DNA of 59,903 bases, taken from the NCBI GenBank assembly GCA_021158245.1, contig JAGGVB010000181.1:1-59903 (forward strand), written 5' to 3'. Below the pieces are notes generated by a model. The model worked only from the letters and a program-made list of their open reading frames with translations. It was not told where the DNA came from and did not search any database. Shown here in pieces: positions 46,212 to 54,740 of the stretch (its first letter is position 1; the number at the start of each line of letters is the position of its first letter). The stretch comes from a bacterium (lineage in GTDB: Bacteria; Zhuqueibacterota; QNDG01). The translations under genes and the position numbers were made by a program.

Positions 46212-47057
46212 TTATATTTTAAGAAATATTTCCTGCTGGCTCCGCCTCACCTTGTCAATTTCAACAATCTGAGACAGCAGATGATCCAGAAGATTGAGGG
46301 GCCACATACTTGCAGCATCACACAAGGCATTTTTACAGTCAGGATGAGTTTCAATAAAAATCACATCAATACCTGCTGCTACAGCAGCCCTGGACAGGCC
46401 TGGCACAAACTGCGGGGCTCCTCCTCTTGCATCCGCACTTGATATTCCGTAAATACGTATTGAATGTGTGGGATCAAATACAACCGGATAGCCGAAGCTG
46501 CGCATTATCTGAAAAGAGCGCATATCAACAACTAAATTCCTGTAGCCGAAGCACGCGCCTCTTTCAGTCAGCATAATGTTGCTGTTTCCTTCTCCTTCAA
46601 TCTTACCGATTATATTTTTCATATCTTCAGGATGGAGGAACTGTCCCTTTTTAACATTAATCACCTTACCTGTTTTTGCTGCTGCGACACTCAAACTTGT
46701 CTGCATTGAAAGATAAGCCGGTATCTGAATTACATCCAGAACCTCAGCTGCAGGCTTTACCTGACTCTCCTGATGTACATCTGAAAGAACAGGAATGCCT
46801 ACCTCTCTCTTTACCTTATCAAGTATTTTCAACCCCTTATCAAGCCCCGGGCCCTGATAACTATCAGTTGAAGATCTGTTATCCTTAAGAAAAGATGATT
46901 TGAAAATCAGCGGCATATCATACTTTGATGCAATTTTCTTTATCTTTTCCGCAGTGGATAACACAAGGCTTTCCTCTTCTATTACACAAGGCCCTGCAAT
47001 TAATGCAAGGGGATTTCCGCCTCCTATTTCAAATGAATCAATTTTAATAGTTCTCAT
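46212..47057 (-). CDS. kdsA: KDO-8-phosphate synthase
   Basis: 281 residues with the DAHP/KDO8P synthase barrel: ALIAGPCVIEEE, FKSSFLKDNRSS, GKVINVKKGQFLHPEDM, DPTHSIR. It condenses arabinose 5-phosphate with PEP. Presence of MDNRS-type KDNRSS and a cysteine in LIAGPCVIE places it near the metal-dependent class (inference). Confidence 0.96.
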   Translation of the reverse strand: MRTIKIDSFEIGGGNPLALIAGPCVIEEESLVLSTAEKIKKIASKYDMPLIFKSSFLKDNRSSTDSYQGPGLDKGLKILDKVKREVGIPVLSDVHQESQVKPAAEVLDVIQIPAYLSMQTSLSVAAAKTGKVINVKKGQFLHPEDMKNIIGKIEGEGNSNIMLTERGACFGYRNLVVDMRSFQIMRSFGYPVVFDPTHSIRIYGISSADARGGAPQFVPGLSRAAVAAGIDVIFIETHPDCKNALCDAASMWPLNLLDHLLSQIVEIDKVRRSQQEIFLKI

Positions 47058-47068
47058 CTATTCCCCTT

Positions 47069-48694
47069 TTACTTTGTCTCTTCCTGATAATCAAGAGCCG
47101 CTTTTACAAAAGATTTAAAAAGCGGATGCGCTCTTAATGCCCTGGTTTTAAACTCCGGATGAAACTGTCCTGCAAGAAACCACCGTTTTGAAGGCAGTTC
47201 AACCATCTCAACAAGCATGTTATCAGGTGAGGTTCCGCTTATTACCATCCCATGTTTTTCAAGACAGTCTCTATAATTATTGTTAACTTCAAATCTATGC
47301 CTGTGACGCTCGCTTATCTGCGGTACCTGATAAATTGAGCGGGCAAGTGTACCCTCTTTTAATACGCACGGATACGCGCCAAGCCGCATTGTTCCGCCCT
47401 TGCGTGTAACTCCGACCTGCTCTTCCATAAAATCTATAACAAATTCATCACAATTCGGATTAAACTCCCGGCTGTTTGCATGCTCAAGCCCGCAAACTGA
47501 CCTCGCGAATTCAATAACAGCACATTGAAGGCCGAGACAAATTCCGAAGAAAGGGAGATCATTCTCTCTTGCATACTTGATTGCACTTATCTTCCCTTCA
47601 ATCCCTCTGTCTCCAAAGCCTCCGGGAACTAACAGACCTGATACATCTTTCAGTAAATCTTCCGCTTTGCCGTGTTCAACTTCTTCCGAATCCACCCATA
47701 AAAGTTCCACAACCGCCTTATTTGCCACGCCTGCGTGAATAAAGGATTCAATTATACTTTTATATGCATCTCTCAATTCAACATATTTTCCGGTAACAGC
47801 TATTCTTACTTTTTTTTCAGGATGCTTGATATGAAAAATCAGGTCTTTAAGCTCTTTAAGGTCAACTTCCTTTTGATTAAGTTTCAGAAGGTCAATAACC
47901 TGTTTTGCCAACCCCTCCTCTTCAAAAAGAACAGGAACTTCGTAAATAGATTCGGCATCCCTTGCTTCTATAACAGCCTCGCTACTAACATTGCAGAAAA
48001 GCCCTATTTTGCGCCTTGCTTCATCCGGCAAAGCACGCTCTGTTCTGCAAAGGATTATATCCGGCTGGATACCAATCTCTCTCAGCTTCTGAACACTGTG
48101 CTGAGTAGGTTTTGTTTTAATCTCACCGCTTGTTTTTATGTATGGGACAAGAGTCAGATGTAAGTTAATTACATTATCTCTGCCCTTGTCAAGTTTATAC
48201 TGTCTGATTGCTTCAAGAAAATGAAGCCCTTCAATATCACCTACCGTACCTCCCAATTCTACAATCAGGACATCCAAATCCTCAACAGAAGATGCAGCTC
48301 TGTCTATTGCTTTTCTTATTTCATCTGTAATGTGAGGAACTACCTGAACAGTTTTCCCAAGATATTCGCCTTTGCGCTCTCTTTCTATAACATTATGGTA
48401 AATCCTGCCTGTTGTGGAATTGTTGTTCTGACTCAGGTTAATATCAAGGAAACGTTCGTAATGCCCCAAATCAAGATCAGTTTCAGCTCCGTCCTCAGTT
48501 ACAAAAACCTCTCCGTGCTGGTACGGGCTTAGCGTTCCAGGATCAACATTAAGGTAAGGATCCAGCTTAAGAATTGTAACCCGAAGCCCCCGCTGTTTAA
48601 GAAGCAGCCCGAGTGATGATGAAGCAATCCCTTTTCCGAGAGATGAAACTACTCCACCTGTAATAAATATCGTCTTTACTGTTTTATTGGACAA
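47069..48694 (-). CDS. pyrG: CTP synthase
   Basis: 541 residues. Synthetase domain with TGGVVSSLGKGIASSS, KLDPYLNVDPGTL and GEVFVTEDGAETDLDLGHYE; glutaminase domain with the catalytic FGICLGLQ cysteine and QFHPEF histidine. It aminates UTP with glutamine. It lies between kdsB and kdsA; CTP is the co-substrate of KdsB. Confidence 0.98.
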   Translation of the reverse strand: MSNKTVKTIFITGGVVSSLGKGIASSSLGLLLKQRGLRVTILKLDPYLNVDPGTLSPYQHGEVFVTEDGAETDLDLGHYERFLDINLSQNNNSTTGRIYHNVIERERKGEYLGKTVQVVPHITDEIRKAIDRAASSVEDLDVLIVELGGTVGDIEGLHFLEAIRQYKLDKGRDNVINLHLTLVPYIKTSGEIKTKPTQHSVQKLREIGIQPDIILCRTERALPDEARRKIGLFCNVSSEAVIEARDAESIYEVPVLFEEEGLAKQVIDLLKLNQKEVDLKELKDLIFHIKHPEKKVRIAVTGKYVELRDAYKSIIESFIHAGVANKAVVELLWVDSEEVEHGKAEDLLKDVSGLLVPGGFGDRGIEGKISAIKYARENDLPFFGICLGLQCAVIEFARSVCGLEHANSREFNPNCDEFVIDFMEEQVGVTRKGGTMRLGAYPCVLKEGTLARSIYQVPQISERHRHRFEVNNNYRDCLEKHGMVISGTSPDNMLVEMVELPSKRWFLAGQFHPEFKTRALRAHPLFKSFVKAALDYQEETK

Positions 48695-48709
48695 CTATCC
48701 CCTCCTCGT

Positions 48710-49468
48710 TTAATTCACATCCAGATATTCTCGGGCCCTGCTGAGATCTTCAGGAGTATCCACACTTAAGGGTTCATTGTTTGTTTCTGCAACTTTTATT
48801 GTAAAACCGTTCTCCAGAACCCTTAACTGCTCAAGCTTTTCAGTCATTTCCAATGAAGAAGGTCCGATCTCACTCAATCTGATTAAAAATTCTCTGCGAT
48901 AGCTATATATTCCTATATGTTTTAAATACTTATATTCTTTAATCTGTTTCGATACATCCCGGCAGTCCCTGTAGAATGGTATGGGGCTTCTGGAAAAATA
49001 AAGCGCCCTGCTGTTCTTGTCTGTAATTACTTTGACTGTATTAGTGTCATTCAGCTCTGAACTTAATTGAATTCTTTTTACAAGTGTACCCATATCAGCA
49101 TCTGAATCATTAACTAGAATCATAGCGACCCGGTCAATATCAGCAGGGGAAATAAACGGTTCATCACCCTGTATGTTTACAAAAATATCCGCTTCTCTTT
49201 CACGCGCAATATATGCTGCTCTGTCAGTTCCCGACGGAAGATCCGAAGGCGTCATAACTGCTTCGCCTCCTGCCTGCTCAACAGCAGCAATAATCCGCTC
49301 ATCATCAGTAGCAACAATAACCCGAGACAGGTACTTTGATTTCCTTACCTGATCCAGCACCCTGACTATCATTGGCTTACCGCCTATATCAACTAGAGGT
49401 TTGCCCTGAAGCCTCGTGGAACCATATCGTGCTGGTATTATGCCTGCAATTTCAGGTTTTTTATTCAT
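48710..49468 (-). CDS. kdsB: CMP-KDO synthetase
   Basis: 252 residues. GIIPARYGSTRLQGKPL is the nucleotide-binding loop; IVATDDERI and FVNIQGDEPFI are further signature motifs. It activates KDO with CTP for lipid A decoration. First gene of the KDO-pyrG unit, with a good sigma-70 promoter about 185 bp upstream. Confidence 0.96.
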   Translation of the reverse strand: MNKKPEIAGIIPARYGSTRLQGKPLVDIGGKPMIVRVLDQVRKSKYLSRVIVATDDERIIAAVEQAGGEAVMTPSDLPSGTDRAAYIAREREADIFVNIQGDEPFISPADIDRVAMILVNDSDADMGTLVKRIQLSSELNDTNTVKVITDKNSRALYFSRSPIPFYRDCRDVSKQIKEYKYLKHIGIYSYRREFLIRLSEIGPSSLEMTEKLEQLRVLENGFTIKVAETNNEPLSVDTPEDLSRAREYLDVN

Positions 49469-49651
49469 CTCCGAAACCTTCGGCTTTTAAAATAAAAAAT
49501 AAGCACTGATTTCTCTTAATCTTGCTCACAGATTCATATTCACCAAGCATTGCAGTACTGTATAATTTTTCATATCCGGATAATATTATCAATATTTTCT
49601 TCATCTCAACTTTTGTTTAAGGCATATGAAATATGTATTAACAACACGTTT

Positions 49652-49680
49652 AATATACAGCATCACCCTCATATTGTCAA
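49652..49680 (-). promoter_or_regulatory. Predicted promoter of the kdsB-pyrG-kdsA operon
   Basis: TTGACA (49675-49680) and TATATT (49652-49657) on the minus strand with 17 bp spacing, giving a leader of about 175 nt before kdsB. The 422-bp gap between kdsB and the metallophosphoesterase gene (49469-49890) otherwise holds only the two plus-strand promoter candidates below. Confidence 0.7.
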
Positions 49681-49693
49681 GCTTTAATGAAAT

Positions 49694-49710
49694 CTGGCAC
49701 GCTATTTGTA
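49694..49710 (+). promoter_or_regulatory. Candidate sigma-54 promoter
   Basis: CTGGCACGCTATTTGTA matches the -24 element TGGCACG perfectly with correct spacing; the -12 element reads TTGTA instead of TTGCA. Upstream of a plus-strand metallophosphoesterase; rpoN is in this window. Needs an enhancer ATPase not seen here. Confidence 0.45.
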
Positions 49711-49801
49711 CAGGGGGGATTGATTCAATTTACTTTATACTGTGTAGCACTGACAAAGCAGCCGCTGACTCTGTCAGAAGTTCATTTTATTTAAAATTTT
49801 A

Positions 49802-49830
49802 TTGACAAATGACTAAATAATTCATACAAT
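49802..49830 (+). promoter_or_regulatory. Predicted sigma-70 promoter of the metallophosphoesterase gene
   Basis: TTGACA (49802-49807) and TACAAT (49825-49830), 17 bp apart, 60 nt before the ATG at 49891. Confidence 0.75.
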
Positions 49831-49890
49831 AATACATCATTATTCACATATTACTCAACCGATTAAATTTACAAAAAAGGATATTTTACA

Positions 49891-51066
49891 ATGAGAAAAA
49901 CAGCAGCCATTTTTATTTTTCTATCCATTGCATGCTCCCTTAATGCCAGGACTGACGCTCCAGGAGATACTTTGGGCCAAATCCATTTCGGTTCAAAAAA
50001 TTCACCTCTTAAAGGGCTGACAATAACATGGCGAAGCCCGGGACAAACCGACAGTATTAAGTGGGGATATACTGAGACATTCGGCAAAGGAACATTTTGC
50101 GGAAAAGTTAATTCCCATTATCATTTAAACCTTTTTAGTTATACTTTTCCGGATTTGCTTCCTGACACATCAATTTACTATTCAATATATAACTCTTTCC
50201 AAAGGCACTGGGCTGACAGAAAAAAATTTATTACTGCAGCTGCATCTGGAAATAAGCATTTTACCTTTACTGTTCTCGGAGACAGCAGAACCCATCTGAA
50301 TGACTGGCATAGCTTATCGTCTGCTGTTTGCCCTTCGGATTTTTCAATATTTGTTGGCGACATAGTTTCAAAAGGGGGAAGTATCCAAAAATGGGATAAC
50401 TGGTTTAATTACGGTAAAAAATATTTGAGCCAGAACCTCGTTTATCACACACCAGGAAATCATGAATATTACGGAGACCCTCATAATGATAATTATTTAA
50501 ATCTGTTTACTTTTCCAGGAAATTCCGATAATGATGACTTTTATTATTCATTCCATTTCGGAAAAGTAATTTTTATCTGCCTGAACAGTGAAGATGCACA
50601 AGATTCAACTCAATACAAATGGCTCATAAGAACACTGGAAAACAATAAATCCGTAAAATGGAAATTTGTATGGTTCCACAGGCCTTTTTATACAAGCCCG
50701 TCTCACGAAGGTGAAATGGATAAATACTTCGGCACATGGTGGAAAGCATTTGATGATTACGGTGTGGATTTAATTTTCAACGGACATACTCACAACTATC
50801 AGAGGACAATTCCCATTAACCGGAATATCTCTTTTACAGAAGGTGTGGATTCCTATGGAAGTTTACCCTACCAGGGCAGATGCCAGATAGTTACCGGCGG
50901 TGCAGGCGCTCCCTTAGATAAAGCCGGCACAGGCTGGTTTATTGATACAAGCTACAGCGGATTGCACTATGTTCTCGTTGAGGTTTCAGGAGACACTCTT
51001 AATATAAAAGCTTTAACTCAGGATAATTCGGTAATTGATAAATTTTCTATTGTTAAGAAACATTAA
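49891..51066 (+). CDS. Secreted metallophosphoesterase (purple acid phosphatase-like)
   Basis: 391 residues. Signal peptide (about 1-20, cleavage after LNA), a fibronectin-like N-terminal domain (LKGLTITWRSPGQTDSIKWG), then the calcineurin-type site: VLGDSR, FVGDIVSKGG, TPGNHEYYGD, WFHRPFYT and NGHTHNYQR. It releases phosphate from organic esters in the periplasm. Its own promoters precede it; no phosphate-regulated box was recognised. Confidence 0.92.
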   Translation: MRKTAAIFIFLSIACSLNARTDAPGDTLGQIHFGSKNSPLKGLTITWRSPGQTDSIKWGYTETFGKGTFCGKVNSHYHLNLFSYTFPDLLPDTSIYYSIYNSFQRHWADRKKFITAAASGNKHFTFTVLGDSRTHLNDWHSLSSAVCPSDFSIFVGDIVSKGGSIQKWDNWFNYGKKYLSQNLVYHTPGNHEYYGDPHNDNYLNLFTFPGNSDNDDFYYSFHFGKVIFICLNSEDAQDSTQYKWLIRTLENNKSVKWKFVWFHRPFYTSPSHEGEMDKYFGTWWKAFDDYGVDLIFNGHTHNYQRTIPINRNISFTEGVDSYGSLPYQGRCQIVTGGAGAPLDKAGTGWFIDTSYSGLHYVLVEVSGDTLNIKALTQDNSVIDKFSIVKKH

Positions 51067-51159
51067 GCAGGATATTATTGAATGACTCTCCGGTTTGTTT
51101 TAGTATTAAGCAGAAGGATTACCGGCATCTGCAAATCTCCGCCCGAAAATGCGATGTAG

Positions 51160-51299
51160 GGGGCTGTGTCAAAAGCCCTAACCCTGTCATTGCGAGCGTC
51201 TTTTTGCGAAGCAATCTCTTCAATTCGTGCTCAATTCCTGAGATTGCCATGTCGCTTTGCTCCTCGTAATGACTTCAAATCGACTTTTGATACAGCCCC
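51160..51299. mobile_element. 140-bp MITE-like element
   Basis: 16-bp terminal inverted repeats (GGGGCTGTGTCAAAAG, 51160-51175, and its complement with one mismatch, 51284-51299) flank a non-coding core. The core has the outward-symmetric segments GTCATTGCGAGC and CGTAATGAC, a pattern found in widespread small interspersed repeats. No transposase. It and short T- and G-tracts fill the 51067-51424 gap before vapB. Confidence 0.75.
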
Positions 51300-51350
51300 T
51301 CAGCAGCCGGTATTTTTTTTGGGGGGGTGCCAGATTTTATGTAAAAACGC

Positions 51351-51379
51351 TTGATTAATTTGTATGATTTACATAGATT
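51351..51379 (+). promoter_or_regulatory. Predicted vapB promoter
   Basis: TTGATT (51351-51356) and TAGATT (51374-51379), 17 bp apart. The following 40 bp hold several TATGATTTA-like half repeats that may be AbrB-type binding sites. Confidence 0.45.
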
Positions 51380-51424
51380 ATATATGATTTATTAAATATC
51401 GTATGAAATAATCAGGAGGCTGTT

Positions 51425-51658
51425 ATGTCTATTGCAACTGTCGGTGCGCGATATCAAATTGTAATTCCGGCAAAGGAAAGAAAACGTATCGGATTAAAAC
51501 CTAATCAGAAAGTTAATGTAACAGCTGACCGGGATTGTATAATTGTCGAACCTATAGGTTCACAATCACTCCGCGGTATTACCCGGGAACTTAATGACGG
51601 AACTGATGCTGCAGCTTATATTAATAAATTAAGAAATGAATGGAATACGCGCCGATGA
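51425..51658 (+). CDS. AbrB-type antitoxin (VapB)
   Basis: 77 residues. SpoVT-AbrB N-terminal DNA-binding fold: TVGARYQIVIPAKERKRIGLKPNQKV. The C-terminal half, which should wrap the toxin, is acidic and helical. SD AGGAGG 6 nt upstream. Its stop overlaps the toxin ATG (ATGA). It is on the opposite strand to all other TA genes of the right end. Confidence 0.9.
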   Translation: MSIATVGARYQIVIPAKERKRIGLKPNQKVNVTADRDCIIVEPIGSQSLRGITRELNDGTDAAAYINKLRNEWNTRR

Positions 51659-52098
51659 AAATCCCCGAAGGTCTGCAAAAACGGGACGGTGTAGTGATTG
51701 ATACCACTGTCTTTATTTATCTGTTTGAAGATCATCCCCGATATGGCCTGATTGCCGAATATATTATTGAACAGATTGAAAATAATATTTTTAAAGCTGT
51801 AATAACACCTGTTACTGTTGCTGAAATTATTGTTAAGCCATTATCTCTTAACCGGCCGGATTTAGCCGACAGGTGCCGCAATGCACTGCACAGGTTTAAA
51901 AATATTACAATAGTTGATTTTTCATATAAAGCAGGTGAACTTGCAGGTGCTTTAAAAGCAGCGTATAATCTTCCTTTGCCGGATATGATTCAAGCGGCAA
52001 TTTCCATGCAGTACTCATCACCTGCCCTGATTACAAATGATAAAGCCATGGCCCGTATTAAAGAAATTGATGTTTATCAATTAAATATGTTCATATAA
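51655..52098 (+). CDS. PIN-domain toxin (VapC)
   Basis: 147 residues from the ATG at 51655. PIN acidic residues: D in GVVIDTTVFIY, E in TVAEIIVKP and D in PLPDMIQAAI, then TNDKAM. VapC toxins are Mg-dependent RNases. It is coupled to the AbrB antitoxin by a 4-bp overlap. A perfect stem-loop follows the stop codon. Confidence 0.9.
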   Translation: MKIPEGLQKRDGVVIDTTVFIYLFEDHPRYGLIAEYIIEQIENNIFKAVITPVTVAEIIVKPLSLNRPDLADRCRNALHRFKNITIVDFSYKAGELAGALKAAYNLPLPDMIQAAISMQYSSPALITNDKAMARIKEIDVYQLNMFI

Positions 52099-52104
52099 CC
52101 GCTG

Positions 52105-52139
52105 CAATTTTCTGAATTGTGCACGAATTCAGAAAATTG
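52105..52139. terminator. Perfect 14-bp stem-loop after vapC
   Basis: CAATTTTCTGAATT (52105-52118) and its exact complement (52126-52139), loop GTGCACG, followed by TTTCTTT on the plus strand. Likely transcription end of vapBC. The next 160 bp hold no gene I can support. Confidence 0.7.
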
Positions 52140-52298
52140 TTTCTTTGGGCAAGCCGGAATCACAATGGCAGGTTTGTGTATTTTGATGCAGCCGAGGCAG
52201 AAAACCCCGGCGAAGAAAAACCTCCTGAGAAGGCAATTCCGCAGCTACATTCCCATGAAGAGTTCTCTAATAAATTCCAACAAACTTTTAATAAACAT

Positions 52299-52673
52299 TT
52301 AATTATTATCTAAAAGCGTGAACAGCAGCGGAACACTTGTACCTCTGCCTTTTTTCAGATTTGCCATTCCGATTTGTGAAAAGTTGTTAAAATCTCTGGC
52401 AACAGGCCTTTCTGATGCCAATTCCTCTTCTGATAACTTCACAGCACCTGCTTGCGGAAAAGAAACAGTAACCTTGTTTGATAAAGTATTATAAGAGATA
52501 TTCCGTCCTCTGATCATCTCTTCAAAATACTGAGTCCCTGTCAGTACTGCGCTGCTGCGAACCGGTATAATTCTGATTGTGATTGTCTGGCTTACCGATT
52601 CCTGCGAAAATAAATTTCCCCTTGCACCAAGCAATGTTAAAATTATCAGACATGCTGCAAAACACTTTCTCAT
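52299..52673 (-). CDS. Hypothetical secreted protein
   Basis: 124 residues from the ATG at 52673 (an upstream in-frame start lies before the AGG ribosome site). Signal peptide ending near LFSQ; the rest is predicted beta-rich (TITIRIIPVRSSAVL) with a glycine-containing C-terminus. I do not recognise a family; it could be a small surface or chaperone-usher-like domain. It is expressed from the promoter at 52762-52789. Confidence 0.65.
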   Translation of the reverse strand: MRKCFAACLIILTLLGARGNLFSQESVSQTITIRIIPVRSSAVLTGTQYFEEMIRGRNISYNTLSNKVTVSFPQAGAVKLSEEELASERPVARDFNNFSQIGMANLKKGRGTSVPLLFTLLDNN

Positions 52674-52734
52674 TTTTCTCTCTCTACCTTTTTGAAACAG
52701 ATGTTTTGACTGCACTATCCAATTGACAATAATA

Positions 52735-52789
52735 TGACAAAATTGTCACTAATTTTATAAAGTATTAACATTTTTTACATGAATGTCAA
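52735..52789 (-). promoter_or_regulatory. Promoter and operator-like palindrome of the secreted-protein gene
   Basis: TTGACA (52784-52789) and TAATAC (52762-52767), 16 bp apart, minus strand. TGACAA-AA-TTGTCA (52735-52748) is an inverted repeat just downstream of +1. Confidence 0.5.
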
Positions 52790-52903
52790 GGAAATTATCA
52801 AAATTAGGCGGGTTTATTTATAAATCAGGCAGCAGCTTTCACCCGAGTACATGGCAACCTTCGGCCGGAATACGCATAAAATTATAATTCTAATCAAAAA
52901 CAC

Positions 52904-53004
52904 ATCTAAGGGCATAGCATAATCGGTAAACCTGAATTGACACTGGCCTTGCCATGCAAGGGCTGTGACAAGCGGGTTTATCCGAGTTCATGCGATGGTT
53001 ATAA
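52904..53004 (-). other. attC-like site 1 (after DUF6364-PIN cassette)
   Basis: A 101-bp imperfect inverted repeat starting 8 bp after the toxin stop. Outer boxes are TTATAAC (52998-53004) and CTTAGAT (52904-52910, one base from GTTAGAT). Inner arms pair over CAT-GCAT-CGG-TAAACC with extra unpaired bases on one arm, and the core closes on CCTTGC/GCAAGG. The shape is that of an attC hairpin; the unequal arms explain a tRNA-like look. Confidence 0.6.
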
Positions 53005-53012
53005 GGTATTAT

Positions 53013-53438
53013 TTATTCCGGCTTTGATGCCCATATTTTCAAATATTCTTCGGCAGTACAAATAGGGATTTTACTCTTTTTATAATCTTGAGTGTTTCTT
53101 GTAATAAGAAACTTTATTTCATTTGCTTTTGCAGTATAATATTGAATAGCATCTTCAAAATCAGTAAAGTTGGAATCTAAAGCTAATTCGATAATTTTTT
53201 CAGTAACAGGCAAGATTGATATTAATGATTTTAATTTGCGAAGACTCTGAAGAGCATATTCATTAGAAGTTTTTTTGGTAAGGATATAATGAATATTAGA
53301 AAAAACAATTGGAGATGTAAAAGCTAATATTTGTTCTTGATCAATTAAGGTAAATAATTTCGCTGCGGAGTTATAAAATGGTTTTCTTTGAGCCAATACA
53401 TCCAAAATTATATCTGAGTCTAAAAATATTTTGTGCAT
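53013..53438 (-). CDS. PIN-domain toxin (VapC-like)
   Basis: 141 residues. PIN signatures: KIFLDSDIILDVLAQRKPF, the middle acidic block DFEDAIQYYTA and C-terminal FLITRNTQDYK. It is expressed after a DUF6364 antitoxin (one-base overlap) from its own promoter. RNase activity is inferred from family. First (most distal) cassette of the array. Confidence 0.9.
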   Translation of the reverse strand: MHKIFLDSDIILDVLAQRKPFYNSAAKLFTLIDQEQILAFTSPIVFSNIHYILTKKTSNEYALQSLRKLKSLISILPVTEKIIELALDSNFTDFEDAIQYYTAKANEIKFLITRNTQDYKKSKIPICTAEEYLKIWASKPE

Positions 53439-53686
53439 TATGAATATTTTTCCATAATATGTTTTTTATACTCTGACTTTGAATCATAATTGTCTTCTAA
53501 TTGAATGACACCTGAAATCTCTTTTATATTTTGTGATACTTCAATATCATCAATATTTTGACTCTCTGTCAAATAAGTAAAATAATTCTGAACTAGTCCT
53601 GATAAACTTTGTTTTTTCAATTGAGCGTAATGTTTTGCTTTTTCAATCACATCATGATCAAGTTGTAATGTCAATTTTGAATTCAT
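53438..53686 (-). CDS. DUF6364-type ribbon-helix-helix antitoxin
   Basis: 82 residues starting KLTLQLDHDVIEKAKHYAQ, the family's RHH segment, with an acidic C-terminal tail that would bind the toxin. It is almost always paired with PIN toxins, as here. SD GAGGAGG before the ATG. Confidence 0.88.
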   Translation of the reverse strand: MNSKLTLQLDHDVIEKAKHYAQLKKQSLSGLVQNYFTYLTESQNIDDIEVSQNIKEISGVIQLEDNYDSKSEYKKHIMEKYS

Positions 53687-53701
53687 GCTAACCTCCTCTT
53701 T

Positions 53702-53740
53702 GTACGTATAAATTTAACACATAGACTACGTACTTGTCAA
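53702..53740 (-). promoter_or_regulatory. Promoter and operator of the DUF6364-PIN cassette
   Basis: TTGACA (53735-53740) and TTAAAT (53712-53717), 17 bp apart, minus strand. GTACGTA (53702-53708) and TACGTAC (53727-53733) form an inverted repeat spanning the -10 region. Confidence 0.6.
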
Positions 53741-53768
53741 GGGGAAAGTTGTAATTTATTCATTAACC

Positions 53769-53818
53769 TTATAACCCATAAACCCCGCAGTTAGCCGTCC
53801 GGTGGAAGGCATTGTTAT
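53769..53818 (-). other. attC-like site 2 (after lipoprotein cassette), weak
   Basis: The first box AATAAC overlaps the lipoprotein stop codon; the last box is GTTATAA. Between them lie GCCTTCCACCGGACGGC and GGCTAACTGC, typical of attC arms, but the arms pair poorly. It is called mainly by position. Confidence 0.35.
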
Positions 53819-54522
53819 TTTATAGTGCCGACCTTTTCTACGATGATCCCTTTAAAAGGCAGCTCGGCAATACCGGATAGGGTCTTTTTCATTTCCAATA
53901 GGAAAGGTTTCTCTGTATTCTTATCCCCGTTTTTCATCTTACTTCGTAAAGTTAGAAAACCTGCCGGATAAACGCCGTTTTCCCCTTCTTTGACCTGAAA
54001 GAATAGTACCAGGTTGTTGGTGAAGGTAATTTCATACCAACTGTCCTCGATGGTTAGATCTTTGGGTGAGGTCGCTTTATCACCGTTTCTTTTCTCAACT
54101 ACTATTTTTTCTGCTGGTATTTCAAGGTCACCGATCTCGCCGTTTAGTTCCCTGTCTGAAAAAAACTCATAGGGACCGTCTGTATTCCAGCCGGTTCGTA
54201 TGCGCTTGACCTCATACGTTCGGAACACATTATCTTCCCAGGCTTGTGTGGCCAGCTGAGACACGCGGAAACACACAGCCTGGCAGAGACATTTATTTTC
54301 TTTTTTCGTCCCTTTGTTTTCAATTATGGCATCCGCAAATTGTAATGTCTCAATTTTGCTATTGGGCTTTTTCTGAATCTTCAGTGTGTTTGACTTGACG
54401 ATATTTGTGACTGCAACACAGTCAGTTGGCAATAAAAACCTCTTCTTCGAAACAAGATGGAAACACCCAGTGAAGAAAACCGCAGAAATAAGAATCCCTA
54501 TAGTGATTTTTTGGTAAGACAT
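53815..54522 (-). CDS. Hypothetical lipoprotein, lone non-TA cassette
   Basis: 235 residues from the ATG at 54522 with AGGAGGAG upstream. A signal peptide ends FTGC (lipobox). The mature part has two cysteine pairs and no family I recognise. Base composition is richer in GC than its neighbours, which fits a transferred cassette gene. Confidence 0.7.
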   Translation of the reverse strand: MSYQKITIGILISAVFFTGCFHLVSKKRFLLPTDCVAVTNIVKSNTLKIQKKPNSKIETLQFADAIIENKGTKKENKCLCQAVCFRVSQLATQAWEDNVFRTYEVKRIRTGWNTDGPYEFFSDRELNGEIGDLEIPAEKIVVEKRNGDKATSPKDLTIEDSWYEITFTNNLVLFFQVKEGENGVYPAGFLTLRSKMKNGDKNTEKPFLLEMKKTLSGIAELPFKGIIVEKVGTIK

Positions 54523-54663
54523 CACTCCTCCTATTCGCAATTACCATATGCAAAAATAACTGCAAAATCACCAGTAAAAACAACCGACAACCAAACGGAA
54601 CACCGGAAAAGAATGAACTTGAAAGAAAGCACTACACCCAATTGAAGCAATTGACATCAACGC

Positions 54664-54739
54664 CCTTAACATGCGTTGGCCGAATTGAAAAGTGAAAATA
54701 GAAGCAAGCGTTTTCATTTAGTGCATTTTTGGGTTAGCA
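54664..54739 (-). other. attC-like site 3 (after mazEF)
   Basis: TGCTAAC (54733-54739) begins right after the mazF stop and GTTAAGG (54664-54670) closes the site 76 bp on. Inner arms pair through TGAAAA/TTTTCA. Confidence 0.45.
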
Positions 54740-54740
54740 A

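Noticed and set aside
52119-52313. 64-residue open frame after the vapC hairpin
   Set aside because: No ribosome site and the start lies inside the hairpin loop. It may be the tail of a lost gene, but it cannot be supported as one.
52912-52995. tRNA-like sequence with a Gly(GCC)-like anticodon arm
   Set aside because: Acceptor and T-arms do not form. The stretch folds instead as a long symmetric attC-type hairpin after a toxin stop codon.
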